Origin: Flavobacterium cupreum
Lineage (GTDB): Bacteria; Bacteroidota; Bacteroidia; Flavobacteriales; Flavobacteriaceae
Length of the DNA: 64,000 nucleotides
NCBI RefSeq assembly: GCF_003996965.1
Contig: NZ_QWDM01000006.1
Coordinates: forward strand, 62,001 to 126,000
Direction of reading: 5' to 3'
Below, in pieces: positions 18,118 through 27,387 of this stretch (position 1 is its first letter; each line of letters begins with the position of its first letter). The translations under genes were made by a program, and so were the position numbers. The notes below the pieces were generated by a model. That model made no database searches, was not told the DNA's origin, and worked only from the letters and a program-made list of their open reading frames with translations.

Positions 18118-19353
18118 TTATGCGTCAGCAGACATTCGTTGTTTAAGATTATGCATATCTTCACTAAGCTTAGACTCTACAACCTTTGCATATATCTGAG
18201 TAGTCCGGATACTGGTATGGCCGAGCATTTTTGAGACGCTTTCTATTGGTACCCCATTGCTTAGTGTAACAGTAGTTGCAAAAGTATGACGTGCTATATG
18301 AAATGTCAACGTCTTGGTTATCCCACAGATGTCAGCGATTTCTTTCAGGTAGCCATTCATTCGCTGATTTGAAATTACAGGAAAGACTGTGCCGTTATTC
18401 AGCGCCCTTGGATCATCTCTATATTTCTCCATCAATTCTATTGCCTGGGGCAATAACGGTACACGTACACCTGTATCTGTCTTAGCCCTGCTTGTAGATA
18501 TCCAAAGTCCGTCATCTATACCTGTAATAATCTTATTTGGGCTTAGCTCTGCCAGTTCAATATAGGACAGACCCGTATAGCAGCTGAACATGAACATATC
18601 CCGAACATGCCTCAGCCGTTCGATAGTAAACTCTTTGTTTTCTAATGCTGTAAGCTCTTTGCTGTTTAAGGATTCACGTTCCACCTTGTCAAAATGTTTT
18701 TTGAAGCTTGCGAAAGGATCTTTAGCCAGCCAATCCAGTTTAACAGCCATATTTATCATTTTGCGCAGCCTTTCAATATGCTTCATGATTCCGTTATTGT
18801 TCAGTGGTTTTTGGTGGTCCTTGGGAACATAATTAAAAAGGTAGCGTTCAAAGTCCAGAATAAATTTATACGTAAGCTGTGAAAGGATTAAGTCATTCCT
18901 GTAATATTTCTCTCTTAGGAATTTTTCGATATACCGCTGTGTTGTGTAGTAGTTTTTCATGGTTCCGGGAGCCAATTTAATTTCCTGTTGCTCATTATGA
19001 TATTCAATCAGTGATACCAATGTAGGTAATAAGTGATCAGTGCCCAATACCTTATCGCGAATTGCCGGGCCGTCTATCGCATCATCACTCAGTACCATCT
19101 GCTGATACGTATTTATGATTTTTGCCTTGAACTGATTAAGGTACATGTTGAGTTCAACTGTTTCTTTACGGCTTCCCTTTGCCATGCCTTTTCTTTCATC
19201 CCATTCATTTGCGTTCACAGAACGCTTTACGGAAATCTCAGTGCGTTTTCCATTTACAGTAACCCTGGCGCATATCGGCGCCTTGCCTTGCATGGAAGTT
19301 TTTTGTGCCTTTAAATAAAAGAGCACCCCAAATGTTGTAGTAGCTGTTTTCAT
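18118..19353 (-). CDS. Tyrosine site-specific recombinase (IntDOT-like integrase)
   Basis: 411 residues. The N-terminus is an arm-type DNA-binding domain (residues 1-95), followed by a SAM-like core-binding domain (about 105-210) and the catalytic domain. Catalytic residues visible are Lys291, His352, Arg355 (FHIARHTFAT), His379 (LGHTS) and Tyr388 (QIYAKV). The position of the first catalytic Arg, in TGLxYIEL, is Ser263; the same replacement is known in the CTnDOT integrase. It faces the 3' end of tRNA-Pro 300 bp away, so it most likely integrated the island into that tRNA gene. Confidence 0.93.
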   Translation of the reverse strand: MKTATTTFGVLFYLKAQKTSMQGKAPICARVTVNGKRTEISVKRSVNANEWDERKGMAKGSRKETVELNMYLNQFKAKIINTYQQMVLSDDAIDGPAIRDKVLGTDHLLPTLVSLIEYHNEQQEIKLAPGTMKNYYTTQRYIEKFLREKYYRNDLILSQLTYKFILDFERYLFNYVPKDHQKPLNNNGIMKHIERLRKMINMAVKLDWLAKDPFASFKKHFDKVERESLNSKELTALENKEFTIERLRHVRDMFMFSCYTGLSYIELAELSPNKIITGIDDGLWISTSRAKTDTGVRVPLLPQAIELMEKYRDDPRALNNGTVFPVISNQRMNGYLKEIADICGITKTLTFHIARHTFATTVTLSNGVPIESVSKMLGHTSIRTTQIYAKVVESKLSEDMHNLKQRMSADA

Positions 19354-19653
19354 ATCTCAAAAATTTAATGTTCAGATCATTTGCACATTAAATGGGTCTC
19401 AGAAAAGCTGGATTTCTGCTGAAAAACCGGCATACTCAGAGAAGCATCAAATGTTAAAATTTGAGCACAACAGACTGAAAACGATGGTATTAAAATGATT
19501 TTTGGGACCTACAAGTTAAAAAAAGAAAAGGGGTAGCCGAATAGGTCCCATTTTCTTTGATATAACGTGAACATTTTGGAGTTGAATAAAATAGAAAAAC
19601 CCCTTAAATCATACGATTTAAGGGGTTTTGACTGCCTTTGTAAGGCGTTAGTG
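19354..19653. other. Presumed attachment region between integrase and tRNA-Pro
   Basis: About 300 bp without a gene. It holds an inverted repeat GGGACCTA (19504-19511) / TAGGTCCC (19542-19549) and, next to the tRNA, a long hairpin. The att core should overlap the tRNA 3' end, but the second copy needed to define it is outside the window or too diverged for me to see. Confidence 0.5.
19596..19629 (-). terminator. tRNA-Pro terminator hairpin
   Basis: The 15-bp perfect stem AAAACCCCTTAAATC (19596-19610) / GATTTAAGGGGTTTT (19615-19629) has a 4-base loop. Read on the minus strand it lies 25 bases beyond the tRNA and ends in TTTTT. Confidence 0.85.
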
Positions 19654-19728
19654 TCGGGGTGGCAGGATTCGAACCTGCGGCCTCCTGCTCCCAAAGCAGG
19701 CGCGATAACCGGGCTACGCTACACCCCG
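19654..19728 (-). tRNA. tRNA-Pro, anticodon UGG
   Basis: 75 nt on the minus strand. The 7-bp acceptor stem CGGGGTG/CACCCCG is perfect, discriminator A. The anticodon stem CTGCT/AGCAG encloses the loop TTTGGGA with anticodon TGG. The T-arm contains GGTTCGAATCC. CCA is not encoded. It is the probable integration target of the neighbouring recombinase. Confidence 0.96.
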
Positions 19729-20061
19729 TAAGCGGGTGCAAATATATAACTATTTTTTGCTTATCCAAAACAATTTGAGAAATAAGAACTATTTTAATTT
19801 CAAATGCTGAATTTGAAAAATCCTGAAAAGCCTGCCAATACTTTTTTTATTAAAATCAAATTTCACTTATGACACTTTTTAAGGTCAGATTAACTATTAT
19901 CCGCATGACTTTTTTATAGCTGTATTCTGTGAAAAACCAAAAACACATTCCATCAAACACCCACCAAACAACGGTTAACCTAAGTTTCTTAAATGTTAAC
20001 AAAATAGATTTTCAAAAACCATAAATAATTGTATTTTTACGGTTCAAAATTCAGAAAATAA
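19729..20061. other. Gene-free stretch between tRNA-Pro and parA
   Basis: About 330 bp, AT-rich, with short A and T tracts. I see one DnaA-box-like word (TTATCCAAA, one change from the consensus) and no cluster, so no origin is called. It should hold the promoters of the tRNA (minus) and parA (plus). Confidence 0.5.
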
Positions 20062-20829
20062 ATGGGCAAAATCATTGCGATTGCTAATCAAAAAGGAGGC
20101 GTTGGAAAGACTACTACATCAGTAAACCTTGCGGCCTCATTAGGTGTTTTAGAGAAAAAAGTATTACTGATAGACGCTGATCCTCAGGCGAATGCTACAT
20201 CAGGTCTTGGGATTGATGTAGAATCTGTAGAAATTGGTACCTATCAGATACTGGAACACAGCCACACCCCTAAAGAAACAATTATAAAATGTTCAGCTGT
20301 AAATGTTGATGTGATACCTGCTCACATTGACCTTGTTGCCATCGAAATCGAATTGGTTGATAAAGAAAACAGAGAATATATGCTTAAAAAAGCATTGGAA
20401 AGTGTGAAAGACGAATATGATTATATCATTATAGACTGTGCTCCTTCTTTGGGACTATTAACGCTGAATGCTTTAACAGCGGCTGATTCTGTAGTTATTC
20501 CGATTCAGTGTGAGTATTTTGCACTTGAAGGATTAGGAAAACTACTGAATACCATAAAAAGTATCCAGAAAATTCACAACCCGGATCTTGACATCGAAGG
20601 ATTGTTATTAACCATGTACGATTCGAGATTGCGTTTATCCAATCAGGTTGTGGAAGAGGTTCAAAAACACTTTAACGATATGGTTTTTGATACCGTTATT
20701 CAGCGAAATGTAAAATTAAGTGAGGCTCCAAGTTTTGGCGAAAGCATCATTAATTACGACGCAACCAGCAAAGGGGCCGTTAATTACATTAATTTAGCTC
20801 AGGAAATTATAAAGAAAAACAGTAAATAG
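20062..20829 (+). CDS. parA: Chromosome-partitioning ATPase ParA/Soj
   Basis: 255 residues, the chromosomal Soj size. A deviant Walker A motif KGGVGKTT sits at residues 11-18, LIDADPQANAT at about 38-48, and IIDCAPSLGLLTLNAL (Walker B) near 120. ParA binds DNA nonspecifically as an ATP dimer and moves ParB-parS complexes to segregate the origin region. parB follows 5 bases downstream. This begins the conserved core block right of the island. Confidence 0.97.
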   Translation: MGKIIAIANQKGGVGKTTTSVNLAASLGVLEKKVLLIDADPQANATSGLGIDVESVEIGTYQILEHSHTPKETIIKCSAVNVDVIPAHIDLVAIEIELVDKENREYMLKKALESVKDEYDYIIIDCAPSLGLLTLNALTAADSVVIPIQCEYFALEGLGKLLNTIKSIQKIHNPDLDIEGLLLTMYDSRLRLSNQVVEEVQKHFNDMVFDTVIQRNVKLSEAPSFGESIINYDATSKGAVNYINLAQEIIKKNSK

Positions 20830-20834
20830 TTTTT

Positions 20835-21737
20835 ATGACAAAAGCAATTAAAAAACAAGCCTTAGGAAGAGGATTATCAGCATTATTAAAAGATCCGGAA
20901 AACGACATTACCTCAGTAGAAGACAAAAATGCTGACAAAGTTGTTGGAAATATTATAGAGCTTGAAATAAGTGCTATCGAAATAAATCCGTTTCAGCCCA
21001 GAAGCAATTTTAATGAAGAATCGTTACGCGAATTAGCCACGTCTATTAAGGAATTGGGCGTAATTCAACCTATTACTGTTCGAAAATTAGACTTCAATAA
21101 ATACCAGTTAATTTCGGGAGAGCGTCGTTTACGTGCTTCAACACTGGTAGGTTTAACCACAGTTCCTGCCTATATCCGTATTGCCAATGACAACGAGTCA
21201 CTGGTTATGGCCCTGGTGGAGAACATCCAGCGTCACGACCTGGATCCAATCGAAATCGCACTTTCGTACCAGCGTCTGATTGATGAAATTCAACTGACCC
21301 AGGAACAAATGAGCGAGCGTGTGGGTAAAAAACGTTCTACAATTGCCAATTATCTGCGTCTTTTAAAATTAGATCCGATTATCCAGACGGGTATTCGTGA
21401 CGGTTTTATCAGCATGGGCCACGGAAGGGCAATCATTAATATTGAAGACTTAGATGTGCAGACAGACATCTACCAGAAAATAGTAAGCCAGAACTTATCG
21501 GTTCGTGAGACCGAAGCTTTGGTAAAAAACTATCATGAAGGCGAAAAACCAAAAGCAGAAGGAAAAGCAAAATCAGAATCTTCTTTTGAAATTGAAGAAA
21601 TCAAAAAAAGCACCTTCAACGAATATTTTGGTGCGAAAGTTGATATAAAAGTCGCCGGCAACGGTAAAGGAAAAATTACAATTCCTTTTAATTCTGAAGC
21701 CGACTTTAACAGAATTATAAAATTAATAAACGGATAG
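20835..21737 (+). CDS. parB: ParB/Spo0J chromosome-partitioning CTPase
   Basis: 300 residues. The N-terminal basic motif ALGRGLSALL contacts ParA. IEINPFQPRSNF and the CTP-binding motif SGERRLRAS (near residue 95) mark the ParB/Srx domain. A helix-turn-helix around MSERVGKKRSTIANYLRLLKL (150-170) recognises parS. The C-terminal dimerisation segment is present. Its stop overlaps the GTG start of the next gene by one base. No obvious parS site was noticed in the window. Confidence 0.96.
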   Translation: MTKAIKKQALGRGLSALLKDPENDITSVEDKNADKVVGNIIELEISAIEINPFQPRSNFNEESLRELATSIKELGVIQPITVRKLDFNKYQLISGERRLRASTLVGLTTVPAYIRIANDNESLVMALVENIQRHDLDPIEIALSYQRLIDEIQLTQEQMSERVGKKRSTIANYLRLLKLDPIIQTGIRDGFISMGHGRAIINIEDLDVQTDIYQKIVSQNLSVRETEALVKNYHEGEKPKAEGKAKSESSFEIEEIKKSTFNEYFGAKVDIKVAGNGKGKITIPFNSEADFNRIIKLING

Positions 21738-22294
21738 TGAATAAAATTGTCCCCATAAGTCTATTGTTCTTTCTCATAGGAACCGTTTCTCTTTTTGCCC
21801 AGGCAAAAGAAGAGACGGTTTTAGTCGCTAAAGACACTACTAAGTTAGAGGAAATAGATCCGCTTACACCGGCAAAAGCAGCATTTTACTCTGCCATTTT
21901 ACCGGGTCTTGGTCAGGCTTACAATAAAAAATACTGGAAAATTCCATTAGTCTACGGAGCAATCGGAACCAGTTTATACTTTTACCTTGACAATAATAAA
22001 AAATACAATAATTATCGCGATGCCTACAAAAAAAGACTTGAAGGCCTTCCTGACGATTATCAGTTTTTAGATGACAGCAGGCTTATTGCGGGTCAGAAAT
22101 TCTACCAGAGAAACAGGGATTTATCAGCTTTATTTGTGGTAGGGTTTTATGTTTTAAACATCATTGATGCCAATGTTGACGCAGCTTTAATTCAATTCAA
22201 CGTCAACGAAAGACTATCACTTCGTCCGGAAATTTACCCTGATGATATGACATTAAGACCCAATGTCGGGCTAACTTTTAATTACCACTTTTAA
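21737..22294 (+). CDS. DUF5683-type membrane protein
   Basis: 185 residues from a GTG that overlaps the parB stop by one base. A signal-like hydrophobic N-terminus ends near Phe-Ala-Gln. The conserved block PAKAAFYSAILPGLGQAYNKKYWKIPLVYG (residues 48-77) and a second hydrophobic helix around SALFVVGFYVLNIIDANVDA are typical of DUF5683 proteins, which sit between parB and dapB in Flavobacteriaceae. Function is unknown; it probably resides in the inner membrane. Confidence 0.88.
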   Translation: MNKIVPISLLFFLIGTVSLFAQAKEETVLVAKDTTKLEEIDPLTPAKAAFYSAILPGLGQAYNKKYWKIPLVYGAIGTSLYFYLDNNKKYNNYRDAYKKRLEGLPDDYQFLDDSRLIAGQKFYQRNRDLSALFVVGFYVLNIIDANVDAALIQFNVNERLSLRPEIYPDDMTLRPNVGLTFNYHF

Positions 22295-22332
22295 ATAGAG
22301 CTGCTTTCTATTTAAATTCAAAAAATACACAA

Positions 22333-23040
22333 ATGAAAATTGCGCTTTTAGGATACGGAAAAATGGGCAAAGTAATCGAAAGAATTGCTTTAGAAAGAGG
22401 CCATGAAATTGTTTTAAAAAAAGACGAATCCAACACATACGACGGACTCTCGACTGCTGATGTTGCTATCGATTTTAGTGTTCCAACCGCTGCCGTAGCT
22501 AATATTTCAAATTGCTTTCATGCAAATGTTCCAGTAGTATCAGGTACAACCGGCTGGCTGGAACATTATGAGGAAATGGCAGCCCTTTGCAACGAAAAGC
22601 AAGGAGGATTTATTTCCAGTTCTAATTTTAGTTTAGGCGTGAATATTTTCTTTGAACTGAACGAATATTTAGCCAAAATCATGTCTCAGTTCGACTCCTA
22701 CAAAGTAACGATGGAGGAAATTCATCATACCCAGAAATTAGACGCACCAAGCGGAACTGCCATTTCATTAGCCAAAGGGGTTATTGAAAACAGCAAGTAT
22801 GCCAACTGGACTTTAGAAGATGCAAAAACGAATGAGATTCATATAGAAGCAAAAAGAATTGGAGATGTTCCCGGAACCCATACGGTGACTTATGATTCGA
22901 TTGTTGACAGTATCGAATTAAAACATACCGCTCACAACCGTGAAGGTTTTGCTCTTGGAGCCGTTATAGCAGCGGAATGGCTGGCAGGCAAAAAGGGAAT
23001 ATATACGATGAAGGATGTTTTGAATCTGGAATCTAAATAA
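22333..23040 (+). CDS. dapB: 4-hydroxy-tetrahydrodipicolinate reductase
   Basis: 235 residues. The NAD(P)-binding GYGKMGK motif is at residues 7-13. The catalytic and substrate-binding block EEIHHTQKLDAPSGTA (near 134-149) carries the His pair and the Lys typical of DapB. It reduces the dihydrodipicolinate precursor on the path to diaminopimelate and lysine, in the cytoplasm. It sits between the DUF5683 gene and lepB in the same direction. Confidence 0.97.
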   Translation: MKIALLGYGKMGKVIERIALERGHEIVLKKDESNTYDGLSTADVAIDFSVPTAAVANISNCFHANVPVVSGTTGWLEHYEEMAALCNEKQGGFISSSNFSLGVNIFFELNEYLAKIMSQFDSYKVTMEEIHHTQKLDAPSGTAISLAKGVIENSKYANWTLEDAKTNEIHIEAKRIGDVPGTHTVTYDSIVDSIELKHTAHNREGFALGAVIAAEWLAGKKGIYTMKDVLNLESK

Positions 23041-23106
23041 GACTAATTTAAAGTTTAAGGCATAAATTTAAACAACCTGAAACTTGACACATAAAACTAA
23101 AAAACT

Positions 23107-24660
23107 ATGACACTATATCTTTGGTTTGTTTTTTTCCTGGCAGTACAAATTATTCATTTCTTAGGAACATGGAAATTATATCAGGCAGCAGGAAGAAAAA
23201 GTTGGGAAGCCGCAGTTCCTGTATACAATTCAATCGTTTTAATGAAAATCATTGGAAGGCCGACGTGGTGGACGTTGTTGCTTTTCATTCCGATTATTAA
23301 CCTGATTATGTTTCCGGTGGTCTGGGTAGAAACTTTAAGAACCTTCGGAAAGAAATCATCTTTGGATACCTTTTTAGGAATTTTCACTTTCGGATTTTAC
23401 ATTTACTATGTAAACTATACCCAGAAATTAGAATACAATGCGAACCGAAAATTAACGCCTGAAAACAAAACTGCTGATACCGTAAGCTCCTTACTTTTTG
23501 CTATCATCGTAGCCACATTAGTGCACACCTATGTCGTACAGCCCTATACAATTCCGACTTCTTCCTTAGAGAAATCATTATTGATTGGTGACTTTTTGTT
23601 TGTGAGTAAACTTAATTACGGACCGCGAGTTCCGATGACGACAGTAGCGTTGCCAATGGTTCACGACTCTATCCCGTTTTTAAAACGAAAATCGTACTTA
23701 AAATGGCCACAATTACCTTATTTCAGACTACCTGCTTTTGAAAAAATCAAAAGAACCGATATTGTAGTTTTTAACTGGCCTGTGGATACCGTACATTATT
23801 TCTACGAACCAAAAGGAAGACCCGGTGTTATAAAACCAATCGATAAAAAATCGAATTACGTAAAAAGATGCGTTGGTATTCCCGGAGACAGCCTGTCTAT
23901 AAAAGATGGTTTTGTTTTCATTAACGGAAAAAAATTAGTTTTGCCTGAAAGAGCTAAACCGCAGTATTCGTATGCAGTTGCGCTTGATGGAAAAACACCT
24001 ATTGATTTTGAAACATTATTAAGAGAGCTTGATATTACGGATCGCGCCGGTTTCAAAAGCGAAAAAAGAGATACCATTTATTTTGCAGCTTTAACAGAAG
24101 CCAGCGTCGAAAGACTAAAAAACACACCTGGAGTTACCGACGTAAGAAGAGAAATCTCCAAAGGAAATGACGATGCCATTTTCCCTCACATCAACAAATG
24201 GAATCAGGATAATTTCGGACCAATATACATTCCGGAAGCTGGGAAAACGGTTGCCTTAAACAATGTATCGTTACCTTTTTACAAAGAAATCATCACGAAT
24301 TACGAAGGAAATACTTTGCAAATAGACGGTTCCCATTATTTAATCAACGGAAAACCTGCCACAACGTACACCTTTAAGCAAAACTATTACTGGATGATGG
24401 GAGACAACCGTCACAACTCTGAAGACAGCCGTTATTGGGGTTACGTTCCTGAAAATCATATTGTAGGAAAGCCTGTTTTCATCTGGCTGAGCTGGGACAC
24501 TAACGGAAAAGGAATCAATAAAATTCGCTGGAGCAGGGTCTTCACCACTGTTGACGGCGAGGGACAACCTCAGTCTTACTTTAAATACTTCTTAATTTTT
24601 CTTGCCCTTTATTTCGTTGGAGAATTCTTCTGGAGAAAAAGAAAAGAAAACAAAGCATAA
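23107..24660 (+). CDS. lepB: Signal peptidase I, long Bacteroidota form
   Basis: 517 residues, longer than the E. coli enzyme (324). Three N-terminal hydrophobic segments with DUF5684-like character (residues 1-100) precede the S26 domain. The catalytic Ser lies in IPTSSLEKSLL (near 150) and the general-base Lys in YVKRCVGIPGDS (near 253). Box E is GDNRHNSEDSRYWG (near 437). Residues about 280-400 form an insertion between the Lys box and box E. The usual SxxM box reads Ser-Leu here. A last hydrophobic segment is near the C-terminus. It cleaves signal peptides on the outer face of the inner membrane. Confidence 0.95.
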   Translation: MTLYLWFVFFLAVQIIHFLGTWKLYQAAGRKSWEAAVPVYNSIVLMKIIGRPTWWTLLLFIPIINLIMFPVVWVETLRTFGKKSSLDTFLGIFTFGFYIYYVNYTQKLEYNANRKLTPENKTADTVSSLLFAIIVATLVHTYVVQPYTIPTSSLEKSLLIGDFLFVSKLNYGPRVPMTTVALPMVHDSIPFLKRKSYLKWPQLPYFRLPAFEKIKRTDIVVFNWPVDTVHYFYEPKGRPGVIKPIDKKSNYVKRCVGIPGDSLSIKDGFVFINGKKLVLPERAKPQYSYAVALDGKTPIDFETLLRELDITDRAGFKSEKRDTIYFAALTEASVERLKNTPGVTDVRREISKGNDDAIFPHINKWNQDNFGPIYIPEAGKTVALNNVSLPFYKEIITNYEGNTLQIDGSHYLINGKPATTYTFKQNYYWMMGDNRHNSEDSRYWGYVPENHIVGKPVFIWLSWDTNGKGINKIRWSRVFTTVDGEGQPQSYFKYFLIFLALYFVGEFFWRKRKENKA

Positions 24661-24675
24661 AATAAAGTTTTTTTA

Positions 24676-24730
24676 GTTTCAGGTTTCAAGTTTAAAGTTC
24701 TGCGCGAACGTGAAACTTGAAACCTGAAAC
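24676..24730. repeat. Perfect 18-bp inverted repeat after lepB
   Basis: GTTTCAGGTTTCAAGTTT at 24676-24693 pairs with its exact complement at 24713-24730 around a 19-base loop. No T-run follows, so termination is not obvious. The same words (CCTGAAACTTG) occur before lepB near 23075, suggesting a dispersed motif. Confidence 0.7.
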
Positions 24731-24753
24731 TTTTAACACAAAACCAATCAAAC

Positions 24754-25368
24754 ATGAACTCCTTGTTACTTCCTACCTATTTTCCGTCAATCAGTCACTT
24801 TGCAGTGATGGCCCAATCTGAAAATATTACTTTTGAAATGGAAGATAATTTTCAGAAACAGACGAACAGAAACCGTACTTATATCTATAGCCCAAACGGA
24901 ATTCAGTTATTGAATATCCCTGTCAAACATTCGAAAGAACTGCATCAGAAAACAAAAGAGGTACGAATTGAAAATGAATTTGACTGGCGAAAGCAACACT
25001 TCAAATCTTTAGAAGCCGCGTATAGAAGCTCTCCATTTTTTGAGTTTTTTGAAGAGGATATTCGCCCTGTTTTCAAAAAAGAACATACCTTTTTAATGGA
25101 TCTCAACCTGGAAGTTTTAGAAATCCTGACGAAATGTCTTAGAATGAAATTAGAGTTTGGAAAAACTACGGAATACTTTCATGAAGTCGAAAACATTACC
25201 GATTACAGGTATTTGGTAAACGGAAAAAAAGACGCTAATTCATTCGAAAAATATACCCAGGTATTTGACGACAAACATGGCTTTATAAACAATCTGAGCG
25301 TACTGGATTTACTTTTTAATGAAGGTAAATTTGCCATGGATTATTTAAAAACCCAAAAAATAATCTAA
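24754..25368 (+). CDS. WbqC-family protein
   Basis: 204 residues. The family pattern is a start like LLLPTYFPSISHFAVM, the QKQTNRNRTYIYSPNGIQLLNIPVKH segment, and a WRKQHFKSLEAAYRSSPFFEFF block near 80-100. WbqC-like proteins occur in glycan and surface polysaccharide loci but their reaction is not established. It lies downstream of lepB in the same direction, as in related genomes. Confidence 0.9.
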   Translation: MNSLLLPTYFPSISHFAVMAQSENITFEMEDNFQKQTNRNRTYIYSPNGIQLLNIPVKHSKELHQKTKEVRIENEFDWRKQHFKSLEAAYRSSPFFEFFEEDIRPVFKKEHTFLMDLNLEVLEILTKCLRMKLEFGKTTEYFHEVENITDYRYLVNGKKDANSFEKYTQVFDDKHGFINNLSVLDLLFNEGKFAMDYLKTQKII

Positions 25369-25414
25369 TATTCCACGGAGTTTTTTGGAATTTGGAATTT
25401 AAAAAATTGGAAAT

Positions 25415-26461
25415 TTATTCCATTGAAAGCCTTGCCATGATCGGATAATGATCGGAGTTCTCGAAATCAGAGAAACTCTGAAATTGTTTTACCTTCATCT
25501 TACTGTCCGTAAAAATATAATCGATTCGGGCCGGATAATAGCGAAATTTATACGTGGCGCCGAAACCTTCCCCGGCTTCTTCAAAAGTATCTTTCAGCTT
25601 TCCTTTGATATTTCTGTACACATAAGAAAAAGGACTATTATTCATATCGCCGCAAATAATAATAGGCGTTTTACATTGTTTGATATTCTCCTTAAAAATT
25701 TCTGCCTGCTCCTGCTGCTGTCTGAAGCCCTTGCTGATCCGGCCGTAAATCAACTGTGATTTCCGTTGGTTTACATTGTCGATATTATCCGAAATATCGT
25801 TAACATCCGGAGAAATCTTAATCGACTGCAGATGCATGTTGTATACCCGTATTACATCCTTACCACGTTTTATATCGGCATAGATTACGTTATTGTCTGA
25901 TTTGGGAAAAATAATACTCCCCTGATACAGGATTGGAAATTTGGAGAAAATAGCCTGCCCTGTTTTGATCTGATTTCCGTCTATGAAAATATAGCGATGC
26001 GGATACACTTTCAAGTCAATATGGGCAGAATTGGAATATTCCTGAATACATAAGATATCAGGATCTTTTTCGTCTATAAATGTTTTAATATTCGAGGGGA
26101 TATCATCGCGGTCCAGCCATTTAAACACATTAAAAAGACGGACATTATAACTCATTACAGAAAAGTCCTTTTCGTCTTCAACATATTCTTTGGCAGAAAA
26201 TTTATAAAATTTATTAATGAAAGTAATTCCGGTCAGCAGTACCAGACCAGATAAAATAAGACGTTTTTTGAACTGGATTCCCCAATAGAGGAAGAACAAG
26301 CCATTCATCACAAAAAAGGCCGGCATAAACAGCGTAAGCACCGACAAAAGCGGAAAGCTCTTGGGTGCGAGAAAAGGCAAAACATAGATACTAAATGTTA
26401 CTACAGTAAGTACTATATTCAAAAAGAACATCAGTTTATTAAACCACGACAGGTTTTGCAT
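25415..26461 (-). CDS. Membrane-anchored endonuclease/exonuclease/phosphatase family protein
   Basis: 348 residues. Three hydrophobic segments (about 10-30, 38-60, 66-85) anchor an EEP domain. The domain has SYNVRLF (metal-site Asn), CIQEYS (Glu), YNMHLQS, CGDMNNSPFSYVYR (Asp and Asn) and the final SDHYPIMA with the catalytic His. The nucleophile-activating set is complete. EEP proteins cleave phosphodiesters in nucleic acids, lipids or nucleotides; the substrate of this membrane type is unknown. It is the last gene of the minus-strand mutL-rhomboid string. Confidence 0.92.
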   Translation of the reverse strand: MQNLSWFNKLMFFLNIVLTVVTFSIYVLPFLAPKSFPLLSVLTLFMPAFFVMNGLFFLYWGIQFKKRLILSGLVLLTGITFINKFYKFSAKEYVEDEKDFSVMSYNVRLFNVFKWLDRDDIPSNIKTFIDEKDPDILCIQEYSNSAHIDLKVYPHRYIFIDGNQIKTGQAIFSKFPILYQGSIIFPKSDNNVIYADIKRGKDVIRVYNMHLQSIKISPDVNDISDNIDNVNQRKSQLIYGRISKGFRQQQEQAEIFKENIKQCKTPIIICGDMNNSPFSYVYRNIKGKLKDTFEEAGEGFGATYKFRYYPARIDYIFTDSKMKVKQFQSFSDFENSDHYPIMARLSME

Positions 26462-26480
26462 GCTTTCTTTATTACAAGGA

Positions 26481-27344
26481 TTATTTTCCTGCTTTGAATA
26501 AAAATTCTTTTTCTTCTTTGGTCAGACAATCATAGCCGGACTGGCTGATTTTATCCAAAATTTCATCAATTTGTTGTTGCGTTTTATCTTTCGTAACAAT
26601 TCTTGAAATTGGTTTTTCTGTAGGTTTTTTATAATTCTTATGTACAGTCCTGAAGGGGGTTGCAGGTGATTTTCTGAACAAATTGGTAAAAAAGTCCAAT
26701 GTTCTGGAGATCACTATGCTCAGGTCAGTCCCATTTTGAAGCAATTTAATAAAAATAAATCCAAAAACAGCACCCGCCAGGTGCGAAATGTGTCCGCCCA
26801 TATTACCCAGGCGCAACTGCATTAAATCTAAAATTAAAATCACGGCGGTAATATGCCATAATTTTACATTTCCAATCAGTAACAAACGAACATTCATCAG
26901 CGGCTGATAGGTTGTTGTTGCCACCAAAATAGCCATAATAGCAGCCGAAGCACCAACTATAGAAGCTGAATAATTTAAAAAATAATAGGTCAGCACAAAA
27001 ACGATTCCGGAAAAAACAGCACTTAGAATGTACAATCCCAAATATTGTTTTTGTGTAAAGAAGGTTAAAAACAGTGAACTTGCAAAATTCAAAACCATCA
27101 TATTAAACAACAGATGCAAAAATCCATCGTGAAAAAAGGCATAGGTCAGAAATGTCCAGGGTTTAAACAAAAATACTTCAGGATCTGATGATAAAGCCAG
27201 CCAGCCCGGAAAAGCAAACTGTCCGACTGAATATTGATAAAAGAACACTAATGAAATCAGAAAACAGGCAATGTTCCAGTAAATAACACGCATGGCAATG
27301 CCTCCTAATCTATACTGCAATTTTAAATCATCGAGAATATTCAT
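26481..27344 (-). CDS. Rhomboid intramembrane serine protease (long form)
   Basis: 287 residues with six hydrophobic segments. The loop HLLFNMMVLNFA after helix 1 and the serine site VGASAAIMA (in place of GxSG) are visible; the partner His is in HISHLAGAVFGF. A cytoplasmic tail of ~80 residues ends in a conserved helical motif (DEILDKISQSGYDCLTKEEKEFL). Rhomboids cleave transmembrane substrates inside the bilayer. It is 43 bases downstream of a second rhomboid gene, and the pair is typical of this lineage. Confidence 0.93.
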   Translation of the reverse strand: MNILDDLKLQYRLGGIAMRVIYWNIACFLISLVFFYQYSVGQFAFPGWLALSSDPEVFLFKPWTFLTYAFFHDGFLHLLFNMMVLNFASSLFLTFFTQKQYLGLYILSAVFSGIVFVLTYYFLNYSASIVGASAAIMAILVATTTYQPLMNVRLLLIGNVKLWHITAVILILDLMQLRLGNMGGHISHLAGAVFGFIFIKLLQNGTDLSIVISRTLDFFTNLFRKSPATPFRTVHKNYKKPTEKPISRIVTKDKTQQQIDEILDKISQSGYDCLTKEEKEFLFKAGK

Positions 27345-27387
27345 AAAAGCTTTTTTAAGTTTCTAGTATTGATCTTAAAATTAAAAA

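Noticed and set aside
19729..20061. Replication origin near parA/parB
   Set aside because: Only one DnaA-box-like word, no dnaA/dnaN nearby and no AT-rich repeat cluster.
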